64,000 bases of DNA. It comes from JAUILA01 sp964563925. GTDB taxonomy: Bacteria; Bacteroidota; Bacteroidia; Cytophagales; Cyclobacteriaceae. The DNA lies in the NCBI GenBank assembly GCA_964563925.1, contig CAZLZD010000013.1, positions 25,545 to 89,544 on the forward strand, read 5' to 3'. The translations under genes and the position numbers were made by a program. Below, piece by piece: positions 1 to 9,010 of this stretch. Below the pieces are notes generated by a model that saw only the letters and a list, made by a program, of their open reading frames with translations, searched no databases and was not told the DNA's origin. The stretch's first letter is position 1. The number at the start of each line of letters is the position of its first letter.

Positions 1-1
1 C

Positions 2-745
2 CGGTGTTTGTTGCTTGAAGATTACATCCTGGCCAGCGTGTCATCCTACCAGGAACTCAAGGAACTGCTGACCACGATTTTTGACTCGCATCAGCTGCTT
101 ACCGCGGGTTTCTGGAAAAAGGTACGTATTGCCATCAAGAATAATAAATTCTCCCTTGTACCGGCACCCCTGTTTGTTAAGGATGCCCTGAAAGATTACC
201 TGTCACTGAACAGCCAGGTAAATGAAGACCGGGAAAAAATTCTCTATTACAAGCATATTCATACCGACGCCATTTGTGTATTTGCCGTCCATAAGGTACT
301 CTATGACTGGCTTGAAGGACTCTACCCCAATGCGGAGGTCGGATTTATCCACCAGAGCAGTGCCATCATTGAAGGAGTAATAAATTATGGCGCGAACCAC
401 CGCAACGACAGCATGTTCATTTATATTGACCGCTTTAAGCTTCATGTGGTTACATTGCGCGATCAGAAACTCGAATATTACAACCAGTTTGTCATTAAGG
501 AGTTTAACGATTACATCAAGTACATCATGCTGGTACTGAAAGGGCTCCACCGGGATCAGAACAAATCGAAAGTTGCCTTGTGGGGATATATAGGCCGAGA
601 ATCAGCGCATTTTCGTGAGTTTCACCGGTACATTCAGAACCTCTCATTTGGTGACCGTCCCGGGTACCTGAAATACGGTTATGTGTTTGACGAGATCCAG
701 GACCACCAGTATTTCGACCTGTACAGTATGCATCTTTGCGACTGA
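2..745 (+). CDS. DUF3822 family protein (5' partial)
   Basis: The reading frame is open to the left edge, so the N-terminus is cut off by the window; the first possible initiator inside it is a TTG at 8, and the true start probably lies upstream. The visible 245 or so residues match my recollection of the DUF3822 family, a Bacteroidetes protein often encoded beside coaD. The stretch with IYIDRFKLHVV followed by LEYYNQF resembles one subdomain of an actin-like fold, but I see no complete nucleotide-binding motif. The C-terminus (YFDLYSMHLCD) is intact. The stop lies 3 nt before coaD, so the two are likely co-transcribed. Function is unknown; the link to coenzyme A synthesis is positional only. 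Confidence 0.7.
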   Translation, partial: RCLLLEDYILASVSSYQELKELLTTIFDSHQLLTAGFWKKVRIAIKNNKFSLVPAPLFVKDALKDYLSLNSQVNEDREKILYYKHIHTDAICVFAVHKVLYDWLEGLYPNAEVGFIHQSSAIIEGVINYGANHRNDSMFIYIDRFKLHVVTLRDQKLEYYNQFVIKEFNDYIKYIMLVLKGLHRDQNKSKVALWGYIGRESAHFREFHRYIQNLSFGDRPGYLKYGYVFDEIQDHQYFDLYSMHLCD

Positions 746-748
746 CGC

Positions 749-1207
749 ATGGCACGCATTGCAATTTTTCCCGGTTCATTCGACCCCTTCACAAAAGGCC
801 ATGAGGATATCGTATTACGAGGCCTGGAACTGTTTGATGAGGTAATCATTGCCATCGGCCATAATTCCAGTAAGCATAACCGCTACTTCGAAATCGATAA
901 AATGGTTAGCTGTATCGAATCAGCTTTCGAAGGAAACGACCGGGTTTCGGTAAAGCTTTATAACGAACTGACTGCCGATCTGGCCCGCAAGCTGGGCGCC
1001 CGCTTTCTGCTCCGCGGACTTCGCAATACCACGGATTTTGAGTATGAGAACAGTATTTCACAGGTTAACAAATACCTCAACGAATCCCTTGAATCGGTAT
1101 TCCTTATAACTTCCCCTGAATTTGCGGCGATTAGTTCGACAATCATCCGGGAAGTGCACCGGTATGGCGGGGATGTGGCCCCTTTTCTTCCCTATTCCCT
1201 GGATTAG
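749..1207 (+). CDS. coaD: Phosphopantetheine adenylyltransferase
   Basis: Transfers AMP from ATP to 4'-phosphopantetheine to give dephospho-CoA, the penultimate step of coenzyme A synthesis, in the cytoplasm. The 152-residue protein opens with the nucleotidyltransferase signature GSFDPFTKGH (residues 9-18, the T/HxGH motif) and carries the second motif ISSTIIR at about 128-134, where the arginine contacts ATP. The LLRGLRN segment is also typical. Length is slightly below the usual 155-165 residues but no core element is missing. The ATG follows the DUF3822 stop by 3 nt. The gene overlaps the convergent Nudix gene by 4 bp at its 3' end. Confidence 0.97.
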   Translation: MARIAIFPGSFDPFTKGHEDIVLRGLELFDEVIIAIGHNSSKHNRYFEIDKMVSCIESAFEGNDRVSVKLYNELTADLARKLGARFLLRGLRNTTDFEYENSISQVNKYLNESLESVFLITSPEFAAISSTIIREVHRYGGDVAPFLPYSLD

Positions 1208-1899
1208 TTTTCGCCGGCTTCGGCTGTTTCTTTCTCCTTTCGGTAATACATGTCAAAAACAAAGGCAATCGATTTATAGGAATGCTGTAAGGCATGGTAC
1301 ACTTCCTTCGGTGTCATCCACCGGACTTCCTCGATATCTTCCTCCAGCTGGGGCTTCATTTTATTGTCCTTCACGATATCCATGGCAAACCACACCGTCT
1401 TTTTCAGGATTTTTTTGCGCTTCATGGTATAGGTATGCCAGGTCGTGCAGATCTTATGCTGTAAATTGACTTTGATATTGCACTCTTCCTCCACTTCCCG
1501 CTTGGCTGCAACGCGGTTTTTTTCCTTCTTCTCCAGTTTTCCCTTTGGCAGATCCCACTTTTTCATGCGGTAAATCATGAGGGCTTTTTCTCCCTTCCTG
1601 ACAAGTCCGCCCGCTGCCTTTATGATCTTGAATTTTTTCTTGAGAAACTTCCGGATCAGCTGGTAGTCATCCACGGTCACCGTCAGCATCAGCAAGCCCT
1701 GCGGGGTCGTATGATCGAGGAGATCCAGCAGAAGGTCCATATCTTCCGTACGGGCATGGCGGATCCAGACCCTGTTGAGCAGCTTAGGGGGCGTGATGGG
1801 CTCGGTTGCCGCATTGATCACCAGGTTAAAATCCTTTTTCTGGATTTTATGAGCCGATGGCAAAATGGTTACCGGAATGTCATTGATGAAGAGATTCAT
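1204..1899 (-). CDS. Nudix hydrolase
   Basis: A 231-residue protein with a Nudix box at residues 120-142 (GKLEKKEKNRVAAKREVEEE...): the Gx5Ex7REUxEE core with metal-binding glutamates is intact, but the final consensus glycine is asparagine (ECNI). About 95 residues precede the Nudix fold, an arrangement common in Bacteroidetes members of this family. The substrate cannot be read from the sequence; such proteins hydrolyse nucleoside diphosphates linked to another moiety. I chose the ATG at 1899 (MNLFINDIPV) over the ATG five codons upstream because related proteins begin there; no clear Shine-Dalgarno separates the two. It is convergent with coaD and divergent from pyrE. Confidence 0.88.
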   Translation of the reverse strand: MNLFINDIPVTILPSAHKIQKKDFNLVINAATEPITPPKLLNRVWIRHARTEDMDLLLDLLDHTTPQGLLMLTVTVDDYQLIRKFLKKKFKIIKAAGGLVRKGEKALMIYRMKKWDLPKGKLEKKEKNRVAAKREVEEECNIKVNLQHKICTTWHTYTMKRKKILKKTVWFAMDIVKDNKMKPQLEEDIEEVRWMTPKEVYHALQHSYKSIAFVFDMYYRKEKETAEAGEN

Positions 1900-1991
1900 C
1901 CAGAGAATGGCCAAATGTTATCTCACAAATGAAAAGAAATTATGTTATCCCACCAATAGATATTCCGTTTTTTAATAGATAATTTAGCGGC

Positions 1992-2639
1992 ATGAGTGCC
2001 CAAACAGAAATCGCCGGCGACATTGCTTCATCCCTCCTGGATATCGGTGCCATCCGGCTCAGGCCGGAAGAACCGTTCACGTGGAGTTCAGGATGGAAGT
2101 CTCCCATATACTGCGACAACCGGCTGTCATTGTCCTATCCCGACCTGCGGACCCGCATCAAGCATTATCTTTCCAATTCAATATCCTATGCCTACCCGGG
2201 CGCTGAAGCCATAGCAGGGGTCGCCACCGCCGGCATCCCGCAGGGAGCGCTGGTGGCAGAAGAATTATCCTTACCCTTTCTTTATGTACGGAGTAAACCA
2301 AAGGGGCACGGGATGGAAAACCTGATTGAAGGCAAGGTCATGCCCGGCAAGAAAGTGGTACTTGTGGAAGACCTGGTAAGCACCGGGGGAAGCTCACTAA
2401 AGGCCGCTGAAGCCCTCAGGGAGAATGGAATGGAAGTTCTCGGGATGGCCGCCATCTTTACCTATGGTTTTGACCTGGCTTTAAAGAATTTTGAAGCCGC
2501 TGGCATTTCGCTCATCTGCCTGTCTGATTATAATACCATGCTGCAGGAAGCCCTGCGCCGTGGAATCATAAAGGATGAGCAGCTAGAGTCTCTTCAGGAA
2601 TGGCGGAAAAATCCCGCGGCCTGGAATGGTATGAGTTAA
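1992..2639 (+). CDS. pyrE: Orotate phosphoribosyltransferase
   Basis: Converts orotate and PRPP to orotidine 5'-monophosphate in pyrimidine synthesis. The 215-residue protein shows the PRPP-binding loop VVLVEDLVSTGGSS at 122-135 and the flexible catalytic loop KPKGHG at 102-107. Length is normal for bacterial PyrE. It is a stand-alone gene: divergent from the Nudix hydrolase (92-bp gap) and overlapping the SLC13 permease by 4 bp tail to tail. The AT-rich sequence TAATTTAG at 1980-1987 just before the ATG is close to, but not, a Bacteroidetes -7 box. Confidence 0.96.
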   Translation: MSAQTEIAGDIASSLLDIGAIRLRPEEPFTWSSGWKSPIYCDNRLSLSYPDLRTRIKHYLSNSISYAYPGAEAIAGVATAGIPQGALVAEELSLPFLYVRSKPKGHGMENLIEGKVMPGKKVVLVEDLVSTGGSSLKAAEALRENGMEVLGMAAIFTYGFDLALKNFEAAGISLICLSDYNTMLQEALRRGIIKDEQLESLQEWRKNPAAWNGMS

Positions 2640-4429
2640 AACGGGTAAAGGAGAGGTATTAAAAAGGTCGCAAGCAACCAGCATATTAAATTAAGCAAGG
2701 TACCCACCTTTAGGAAGTCCCTGAAATTATATTGTCCGGCGCTGTAAACCATGGTATTTGTCTGATAACCAATGGGGGTCATAAAACTCGCAGAAGCGGC
2801 AAAAAGTACGGCCATAATGAAGGGGGTGGGCGACAATCCAAGGGCTGAGGCAGCCGACAAGGCAATAGGGGTCATCAGTGCGGCCGTAGCGTTATTTGAC
2901 ATCATCTCGGTGAGCATCGAGGTGCTGAAATACAGCAGGGAAACAACGGCAATGGGTCCGATGGTTCCGGTATAATTGATGAGCAGCTCCGCCATTTGTT
3001 TGTCCAGGCCTGTATTCTGCATGGCGGTACCCAGTGACAGAGCCCCGGCCAGCAGAAAGATCACCCTCCAGTTGATCGCCTCATAAGCTTCCTGCATCGT
3101 CAGCGAACGAAGCAGAACGAGCGCAACCACTCCACTGATGGCTCCAACCATAATATTAACCCATCCGACAGAGGCCAGTATGACCACCAGGGCAATAATT
3201 CCTATTACCAGCATGAAGCGTTTCCGGTTAAAATCCATCACACTTTCCGCCGAGAGCATTACAAAGGGTGAGTCAGGCTCATTCTCCCGGCCTTTCAGCT
3301 CACGGATAAAATGGCTTTTGATTTCAGCCAGAATCACATCCCCGGAACGGAGTTCCACCTGATAAAGATTCTCATGCACCACATCCTCCCGGTGCCGGAT
3401 TGCCAGGGGAACGCCCCGGTACCTGCGCCGGAAATCAAGATCCTTGAGCGTTTTGCCATGAAAGTACGAATTGGCCGTTACGACCAGCTCCACCAGGGTT
3501 GACTCCTTCCCTTTCAAATCGTTTTCACCAATACGGACCATCGGGGCAACCTGAACCCGGGCATAATCCTTCAGGTTCCGGATCTTTTCCACATCACAGC
3601 GTACCTTGAGAATATCTCCGCCCTGCAGTCTGAAATCACCGGCAGGCAGGATGAAGTTCGACCCATTCCGGCGGACCTCAATAATATCCATCTCAAGCTC
3701 CTTCACCATCGGAGAATCCATAATCTTCTGCCCGGCTACCGAAGATCCCGGCATAATCTCAATTTCCGTGATGTAATCATGCATTCCGAATTTTCGGGAA
3801 AGGTCTTTCTCCGGTATTCGGCGCGGAAGCAACCGCAATCCTACTACCGCCATATAAATCAATCCGGCCGCCAGCAAAATCAGACCGACCGGCGTGGTTT
3901 CAAACATACCGATTGCGGGCAGGCCGGCTTTGGCCACGATCCCGCTCACGAGAATATTGGTGGAAGTACCGATGAGGGTGCACATACCTCCCAGTATGGA
4001 AGCAAAAGACAACGGGATAAGCATGCGCATTGGTGATTGACCTGACGCATAGGCTACCTGGATTACCACGGGTATGAAGACAGCCACCACCGGCGTATTA
4101 TTCACAAAGGCTGAAATTACCGCGATCAGCAACATCATCAGGACCATTCCTCGTACAAAATGCTCCCTGAAGACTGCCGAAAGGCGATGTGCCAGCACCT
4201 GGAGGGCACCCGTTTTTAAGAGCGCGGCACTCAGGACAAACATAAAGGCCACGGTAATCGTCGCACTGTTGCTGAATCCGGCGACTCCTTCTTCCGGGCT
4301 GATCACCCCGGTGAGTACCAGGCTGAGAATGATAAGCAATGCCACCACGTCCACGGAAACCAGTTCGGTAGCAAACAGGATAATCGCTCCTGCGATTATG
4401 ATGAGGGTGATAATACTATCCGGATTCAT
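2636..4429 (-). CDS. SLC13-type (DASS family) anion permease with two TrkA-C domains
   Basis: A 597-residue inner-membrane protein. The N- and C-terminal halves are hydrophobic transport domains of the divalent anion:sodium symporter / ArsB-NhaD superfamily, including TSTNILVSG and a repeat NNTPVVAVFIPV / SNNATAALMTPIALS, the duplicated SNT-type motif. Between them (about 220-400) sit two soluble RCK/TrkA-C regulatory domains (PGSSVAGQKI and YFHGKTLKDLDFR starts). Proteins of this architecture are annotated as SLC13 permeases and often carry sulfate or dicarboxylates; the substrate here is not determinable. Monocistronic, with no dedicated partner gene beside it. Confidence 0.9.
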   Translation of the reverse strand: MNPDSIITLIIIAGAIILFATELVSVDVVALLIILSLVLTGVISPEEGVAGFSNSATITVAFMFVLSAALLKTGALQVLAHRLSAVFREHFVRGMVLMMLLIAVISAFVNNTPVVAVFIPVVIQVAYASGQSPMRMLIPLSFASILGGMCTLIGTSTNILVSGIVAKAGLPAIGMFETTPVGLILLAAGLIYMAVVGLRLLPRRIPEKDLSRKFGMHDYITEIEIMPGSSVAGQKIMDSPMVKELEMDIIEVRRNGSNFILPAGDFRLQGGDILKVRCDVEKIRNLKDYARVQVAPMVRIGENDLKGKESTLVELVVTANSYFHGKTLKDLDFRRRYRGVPLAIRHREDVVHENLYQVELRSGDVILAEIKSHFIRELKGRENEPDSPFVMLSAESVMDFNRKRFMLVIGIIALVVILASVGWVNIMVGAISGVVALVLLRSLTMQEAYEAINWRVIFLLAGALSLGTAMQNTGLDKQMAELLINYTGTIGPIAVVSLLYFSTSMLTEMMSNNATAALMTPIALSAASALGLSPTPFIMAVLFAASASFMTPIGYQTNTMVYSAGQYNFRDFLKVGTLLNLICWLLATFLIPLLYPF

Positions 4430-4483
4430 TAGCAGCGAGCAAAGCTAGCAATATTCCGGATTTCTGCACAACCCCTGCAGATA

Positions 4484-5260
4484 TTACCCCCAGCGGTCTT
4501 CCAGGCCCATACCAAACAAGGCAAAATCGTATCGCACCGGATCTTCGGGATCAAATTCACGCAGGTTGGCCGTAAGCTCCAGGGCGGTCTGCCAGTCGGT
4601 CTGTCTGCGGCTGATTAAACCGAGCCTTCGGGCCACACGGTCCACATGCACATCACAGGGACAGACCAGCTGGGAAGGAGATATCTTTTCCCAAAGCCCA
4701 AAATCCACCCCATTCCGGTCCTTCCTGACCATCCATCGGAGAAACATATTAAGCCTTTTGCAGGCGGAATTTCTGGCCGGAGTGGCTATGTGTTTCCTTG
4801 TCCTGGACGGAGCATAGGGCAGGTCAAAGAAAATCCGGTGGAATTCCCGCAATCCGTTTTCAACCGTTTCATCCCCGGGTTTCATTCCCTGGGTAAACGC
4901 ATCTTCGAGAGAACCGTGGGATTGATAAAATCGGCGGAAAAACTCGATAAAATAGAGCGTGTCCTCTGCATTGAATGTCCGGTGCTTAAAGGTCAGGAAG
5001 GGTTTAAGGTCAGCCTCCGTGTGATTCAGGACAAATTCATAGGGGCTGTGGTCCATCCGGGCAAACAATTCCCGGGCCTTGTTTAAAATGGTCTTGCGCT
5101 GACCCCACGCAAGTACTGCAACCCATAACCCTGTGATCTCAATATCCTGGCGCAGGCTGTAGGCATGCGGGATAGCCACCGGGTCATCCTCAATGAAGGC
5201 GGGTTGATTGTAATACGAGGCTTTTTCTTCGAGCAGCTCCCGGAGATTCTGATGCGTCAT
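4484..5260 (-). CDS. TIGR02757 family protein (DUF2400)
   Basis: A 258-residue protein that I recognise as the TIGR02757/DUF2400 family, widespread in Bacteroidetes and spirochaetes and of unproven function. It is helical, with a region ending in VCPCDVHVDRVARRLGL (near residue 205) that resembles the helix-hairpin-helix and following segment of DNA glycosylases of the endonuclease III superfamily. That suggests a nucleic-acid-related role, but no catalytic Lys/Asp pair of the glycosylases is obvious to me. The start codon is 3 nt after the stop of the lipoprotein gene upstream, so the two are likely co-transcribed. Confidence 0.8.
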   Translation of the reverse strand: MTHQNLRELLEEKASYYNQPAFIEDDPVAIPHAYSLRQDIEITGLWVAVLAWGQRKTILNKARELFARMDHSPYEFVLNHTEADLKPFLTFKHRTFNAEDTLYFIEFFRRFYQSHGSLEDAFTQGMKPGDETVENGLREFHRIFFDLPYAPSRTRKHIATPARNSACKRLNMFLRWMVRKDRNGVDFGLWEKISPSQLVCPCDVHVDRVARRLGLISRRQTDWQTALELTANLREFDPEDPVRYDFALFGMGLEDRWG

Positions 5261-5263
5261 GCA

Positions 5264-5662
5264 TCAAAGTTGTCCAATTCCTCCAACCTTTGGGGTATAG
5301 CGGTGAACAAAACAATCAAAACATTCATCCTTAAGGATAAGATCGCCGTCAAGTTCCACCGTAAAATTTACCACACCGGGGGTCTCAAGCTGTAACGTCT
5401 CTTCGGTAGAATAGATGGAGGACTGCATGACCGTTCTGTATTTGAGCGCAAGGGTACGCTGTCCGTCGGTCCGGAATATCAGGCTGTCGGCCGTAATTAC
5501 CAATGTCCGGGTTTCACCCGTACTCGCAGGGGTGTACGTAACGCCGGCAAACCCACCGGACGATTGAGCCCATTGCCATTCTCCGACCAAACCACTTTCC
5601 GGTGCATCGTCCTTACACCCTGCTGTCATCAGAATTAATAAGGGAATCAGTATCTTTCTCAT
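5264..5662 (-). CDS. Small lipoprotein, lipocalin-like
   Basis: A 132-residue protein with a signal peptide of two positive residues, a hydrophobic core and a lipobox ending at Cys16 (MTAGCKDD), so it should be lipidated and exported. The mature part has the pattern LVGEWQW, then a GETRTLVITADSLIF strand, which looks like the short beta-barrel or lipocalin-like proteins common in Bacteroidetes. Two cysteines (DECFDCF) near the C-terminus could pair. No specific family or ligand is recognised. It is upstream of the TIGR02757 gene with only 3 nt between them. Confidence 0.75.
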   Translation of the reverse strand: MRKILIPLLILMTAGCKDDAPESGLVGEWQWAQSSGGFAGVTYTPASTGETRTLVITADSLIFRTDGQRTLALKYRTVMQSSIYSTEETLQLETPGVVNFTVELDGDLILKDECFDCFVHRYTPKVGGIGQL

Positions 5663-5707
5663 ATATCAGGAAGACGCCCGATTTGGTTATTTGGTTGGAA
5701 TAAAATG

Positions 5708-6865
5708 CTAAGGAATATAGGACACGGTGACCCTGAACCGGTTATCGATTGCGCCAAGCTGCTCGAAGGCCGCCTTGCTGATTTTTATCAGCACATTCCG
5801 GTTGGCGCCGGTATCCGGGAGTTTACCAATTATTCTCACAAATACCTCCTGTCCGTTCATTTCATTCCGGACGCGCATGATGGTTCCGACCGTGGCGGTC
5901 CGATGGAGCGCCAGGTACTTGCGGTTGTTACCCGAACCGTCGATCAGTTCGGCTAACCCGTCTTCCTCCACCTCCTCGTAATTGCTGTTCTCCCGCGCTA
6001 ATGGCTTCTTTTCCTCCAGGTTGTACACGACATCCGAATTCCTCTCAGGGACACTGTCACGTACCGTGACCGTTGCCGGGCCGGACGAATCTCCGTTAGT
6101 AACCGGTGGTGAGGCATTGCCCTGTGACGGATTTGTAGTATCGGGTGTCTCCCCACGGGTAAGCGACCCGGTCTGCACGGGCCTGTTTTCCTGTACTCCC
6201 GTCCCGGGATTAACGGCCGGGGCCGGCTTCACCTGCGTGGCTGTCTTTTTTACGATGATCTGCTGTCCAACACTTATGTCATTGTATTCAAGCCCGTTCC
6301 ATTTCCTCAGGTCTTCCAGCGAGGTACCGTATTTCCTTGACAGGCTGTACAACGTTTCTCCGGCAGATACCGTGTGCCGCGTCACATCCACCTCTTCGCG
6401 GGTATTGCTGACAGGGATGACAGGAAGGTCCGAAGGTTCTTCAGGAGGATAAATAGTTATTTTCTGTCCGATATCCAGCAGGTTCATGCTCATATTGTTC
6501 CACTTCTTGATATCCTCCACGGTAACCTTGTATTTCCGGGCAATGGAATAAAGGGTTTCCTGCGGCTTCACTTCGTGCAGAATACGATCTGATCGGTCAT
6601 TTACCGGGGACAGGTAGGGGATCCGAAGTATCTGGCCTATGGCCAGTCCGTTTTCCGAACCCGGATTCGCCGAGGTAATCGAGGCGATCGAAGTGCCATA
6701 TCTTTTGGACAAGGAATAGAGAGTTTCTTTCTGCTCTACCTGATGCAGGACGAACACCTGGCCGTCCACCTTCTCCATACCAACTGAATCTGCGGGGAAT
6801 ATGGCTCCGCTTACTGCCGAAACACAGCTGCACAACCATACTGCCGAAAGAATAAAAAATTTCAT
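5708..6865 (-). CDS. Exported LysM protein with C-terminal double-psi barrel
   Basis: A 385-residue envelope protein. After a signal peptide (cleavage near residue 20) come three LysM peptidoglycan-binding modules at about 39-83, 96-139 and 163-206, each with the ETLYSLSRKYGTS-type core. A Pro/Ser/Thr-rich linker follows (about 207-300), then a C-terminal domain (about 310-385) with GTIMRVRN, EVFVRIIGKLPD and ISKAAFEQL, the pattern of an RlpA-like double-psi barrel. It probably binds, and may act on or organise, the cell wall; I see no proven catalytic residue. Its ATG overlaps the TGA of the upstream DUF4905 gene (ATGA), implying translational coupling. Confidence 0.88.
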   Translation of the reverse strand: MKFFILSAVWLCSCVSAVSGAIFPADSVGMEKVDGQVFVLHQVEQKETLYSLSKRYGTSIASITSANPGSENGLAIGQILRIPYLSPVNDRSDRILHEVKPQETLYSIARKYKVTVEDIKKWNNMSMNLLDIGQKITIYPPEEPSDLPVIPVSNTREEVDVTRHTVSAGETLYSLSRKYGTSLEDLRKWNGLEYNDISVGQQIIVKKTATQVKPAPAVNPGTGVQENRPVQTGSLTRGETPDTTNPSQGNASPPVTNGDSSGPATVTVRDSVPERNSDVVYNLEEKKPLARENSNYEEVEEDGLAELIDGSGNNRKYLALHRTATVGTIMRVRNEMNGQEVFVRIIGKLPDTGANRNVLIKISKAAFEQLGAIDNRFRVTVSYIP

Positions 6866-7632
6866 GTCCTTAACGTATATTCAAAAAAATCATTCCGACT
6901 GGTAACAAAGATAAGATTCCCTCCATAAATGAAGAATGTATTGTCACTAATTCCTGGCAGATCCTCACCAATTTTCCGGCCAAACACGTGTTTTCCCTCC
7001 AGGGTAAAAACCTGCAGGTCGCAATCCAGATGATTTCCTTCACCCGTGTAGCCTGCCATCAGCAGAAAATGGTCAAATTCCAGATAATCAATGGCATGCC
7101 CCGGTTCCGGCAATCCCTGTTTTTGCAAGAACCGCGATACCGTCTGAAAATACGGCGACTCCTTCGTATAACGAAACGGAAAAACCACCTCTTTATTTTC
7201 ACTGACTGTCTCATTCATGGCTGCATCATCACCCGGCTCACCCGAGCGTACATCCAGCCATGACGGTCCGGAACCAGTCAGACGGATCCTGCCCGGTTCT
7301 TCTTCAAGTATCTGAACATTCTCCTTTTCCCATACCTTTTTCCCGGTCTGTGCATCCAGCCCTGCCAGGCTCTGGCCGGACGCGTTGCCTTCTGACCCGT
7401 AAGACCGGATCAGGAAAATCCCGCTGTGAAAAGAAACAAGGGTACTCCACCACGGCATATCAGGTGCAGGTACCGGCTGAAGTTCCTTTCCGCTACGATA
7501 ACGGTATAACCGGATCGCTGAAGTCTGATCATTACGTTCCTCAATGGCAAGTTCGTCAATCCCCCTTCCGGGTACTATCCGCCATATCCGGTGCGGAAAT
7601 GAATGTGAAAAAATTTTATGAAGCTTCTTCAA
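6862..7632 (-). CDS. DUF4905 domain-containing protein
   Basis: A 256-residue protein with repeated WD/PQQ-like beta segments (for example LAGLDAQTGKKVWEKEN, which is a PQQ-blade-type motif), matching the DUF4905 family of Bacteroidetes. There is no signal peptide, so it is predicted cytoplasmic. Function unknown. It is the first gene of a two-gene unit with the LysM protein, with a 4-nt stop/start overlap, and is divergent from the NfeD protease gene across a 43-bp gap. Confidence 0.8.
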   Translation of the reverse strand: MKKLHKIFSHSFPHRIWRIVPGRGIDELAIEERNDQTSAIRLYRYRSGKELQPVPAPDMPWWSTLVSFHSGIFLIRSYGSEGNASGQSLAGLDAQTGKKVWEKENVQILEEEPGRIRLTGSGPSWLDVRSGEPGDDAAMNETVSENKEVVFPFRYTKESPYFQTVSRFLQKQGLPEPGHAIDYLEFDHFLLMAGYTGEGNHLDCDLQVFTLEGKHVFGRKIGEDLPGISDNTFFIYGGNLIFVTSRNDFFEYTLRT

Positions 7633-7675
7633 TCCCTCAAATATTCGTTTCTTTAGTCTAATTTACTGATTTGCT

Positions 7676-9010
7676 ATGCGTATCATCTTCCCGTTGCTGA
7701 TTTTTTCATTATTTACGCTGAACGTTCTGCCCGCGCAGGATAAACCCGATGTGCTGGTGCTTGAAATCCGCGATGACATCGATCCGTCCATGAACCGGTA
7801 TGTGGAGATGGGCCTGCAGGAGGCACGGGATTCGGAAGCCGATTATATCGTAATCCATATGGATACGTACGGCGGCGCAGTCATTGATGCAAAAGACATA
7901 GTGGAAAACATTCTCAATACGGAAATTCCCGTCTGGGTCTTTATTGACAAGGATGCAGCATCCGCCGGGGCGCTGATCTCCATCGCCTGTGACAGCATTT
8001 ATATGACCCCGGGGGCCAGTATCGGGGCCGCTACGGTGGTGACAGCCGACGGGGCTGCCGCGCCTGACAAATACCAGTCGTATATGCGCAGCACCATGCG
8101 ATCGGTGGCCGAGGAAACCGGCCGTGACCCCCGGATTGCCGAAGCCATGGTAGACGAAAACATTGCCATTGAAGGAGTCACTGAGGAAGGTGAGGTAATT
8201 ACATTCTCCACACTGGAAGCACTGGAACATGGTTTCTGCGAAGCCAGGGTGAATTCCATTGATGAAATCATGGAAAGAAACGGGGTGAGCAATTACGAAA
8301 TAAGGACCTTTACACTGGGTACCACTGAAAAAATCATTGCCTTCTTCCTCAACCCTGTGATCAGCGGTATCCTGATACTGGTGATCATGGGAGGCATCTG
8401 GTTTGAATTACAAACACCGGGGGTGGGGTTTCCGCTGGCCGCAGCCGTACTGGCCGCTATACTTTATTTTACGCCTTACTACCTGAACGGACTGGCCGAA
8501 AACTGGGAGATCATTGTTTTCTTCCTGGGGATTATCCTGCTCATGCTGGAAATATTTGTCATCCCCGGATTTGGTGTGGCCGGCATCTCGGGAATTGTCC
8601 TGATGGGAGGCTCGCTGATCCTCGTCATGCTGAACAATGATGTATTTGATTTCTCTTTCGTCGGAATTGGTGCAATTGTCCAGGCGGTGCTTGCCGTACT
8701 TCTGGGGGTCCTGGGGGCTGTGGTGGCCCTTTTTGTCGGCGGCGTTCGGCTGACCGAGTCGAAGGCGTTTTCCAGGGTTGCGCTTACCGATACCATGAGC
8801 CGGCAGGAAGGATATACCTCAAGTTTTTATAAATCCATGGTTGGAAGAAGGGGGGTTACCCGGACCGTCCTCCGGCCGAGCGGCCGCATTGAGATTGAAG
8901 GTGAAATCTATGATGCCTATACCCGGGGCGACTATATTGACCCGGGAGTGGAGGTGGAGGTGATCAGCGAAGAAGGTACCTCACTCAAGGTCAGGAAGGT
9001 GAATCCATGA
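7676..9010 (+). CDS. NfeD family membrane-bound serine protease
   Basis: A 444-residue protein: signal peptide, ClpP-class serine protease domain, several membrane spans (about 220-360) and a C-terminal NfeD OB-fold (last 70 residues, ending EGTSLKVRKV). The putative Ser-Lys dyad is visible: Ser96 in DAASAGALI and Lys132 in PDKYQSYM, by comparison with archaeal stomatin-specific proteases. Known members cleave or partner with stomatin/flotillin-like proteins and influence membrane quality; no stomatin gene is adjacent here. The stop codon overlaps the start of kdsB (ATGA), so the two are coupled. Confidence 0.92.
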   Translation: MRIIFPLLIFSLFTLNVLPAQDKPDVLVLEIRDDIDPSMNRYVEMGLQEARDSEADYIVIHMDTYGGAVIDAKDIVENILNTEIPVWVFIDKDAASAGALISIACDSIYMTPGASIGAATVVTADGAAAPDKYQSYMRSTMRSVAEETGRDPRIAEAMVDENIAIEGVTEEGEVITFSTLEALEHGFCEARVNSIDEIMERNGVSNYEIRTFTLGTTEKIIAFFLNPVISGILILVIMGGIWFELQTPGVGFPLAAAVLAAILYFTPYYLNGLAENWEIIVFFLGIILLMLEIFVIPGFGVAGISGIVLMGGSLILVMLNNDVFDFSFVGIGAIVQAVLAVLLGVLGAVVALFVGGVRLTESKAFSRVALTDTMSRQEGYTSSFYKSMVGRRGVTRTVLRPSGRIEIEGEIYDAYTRGDYIDPGVEVEVISEEGTSLKVRKVNP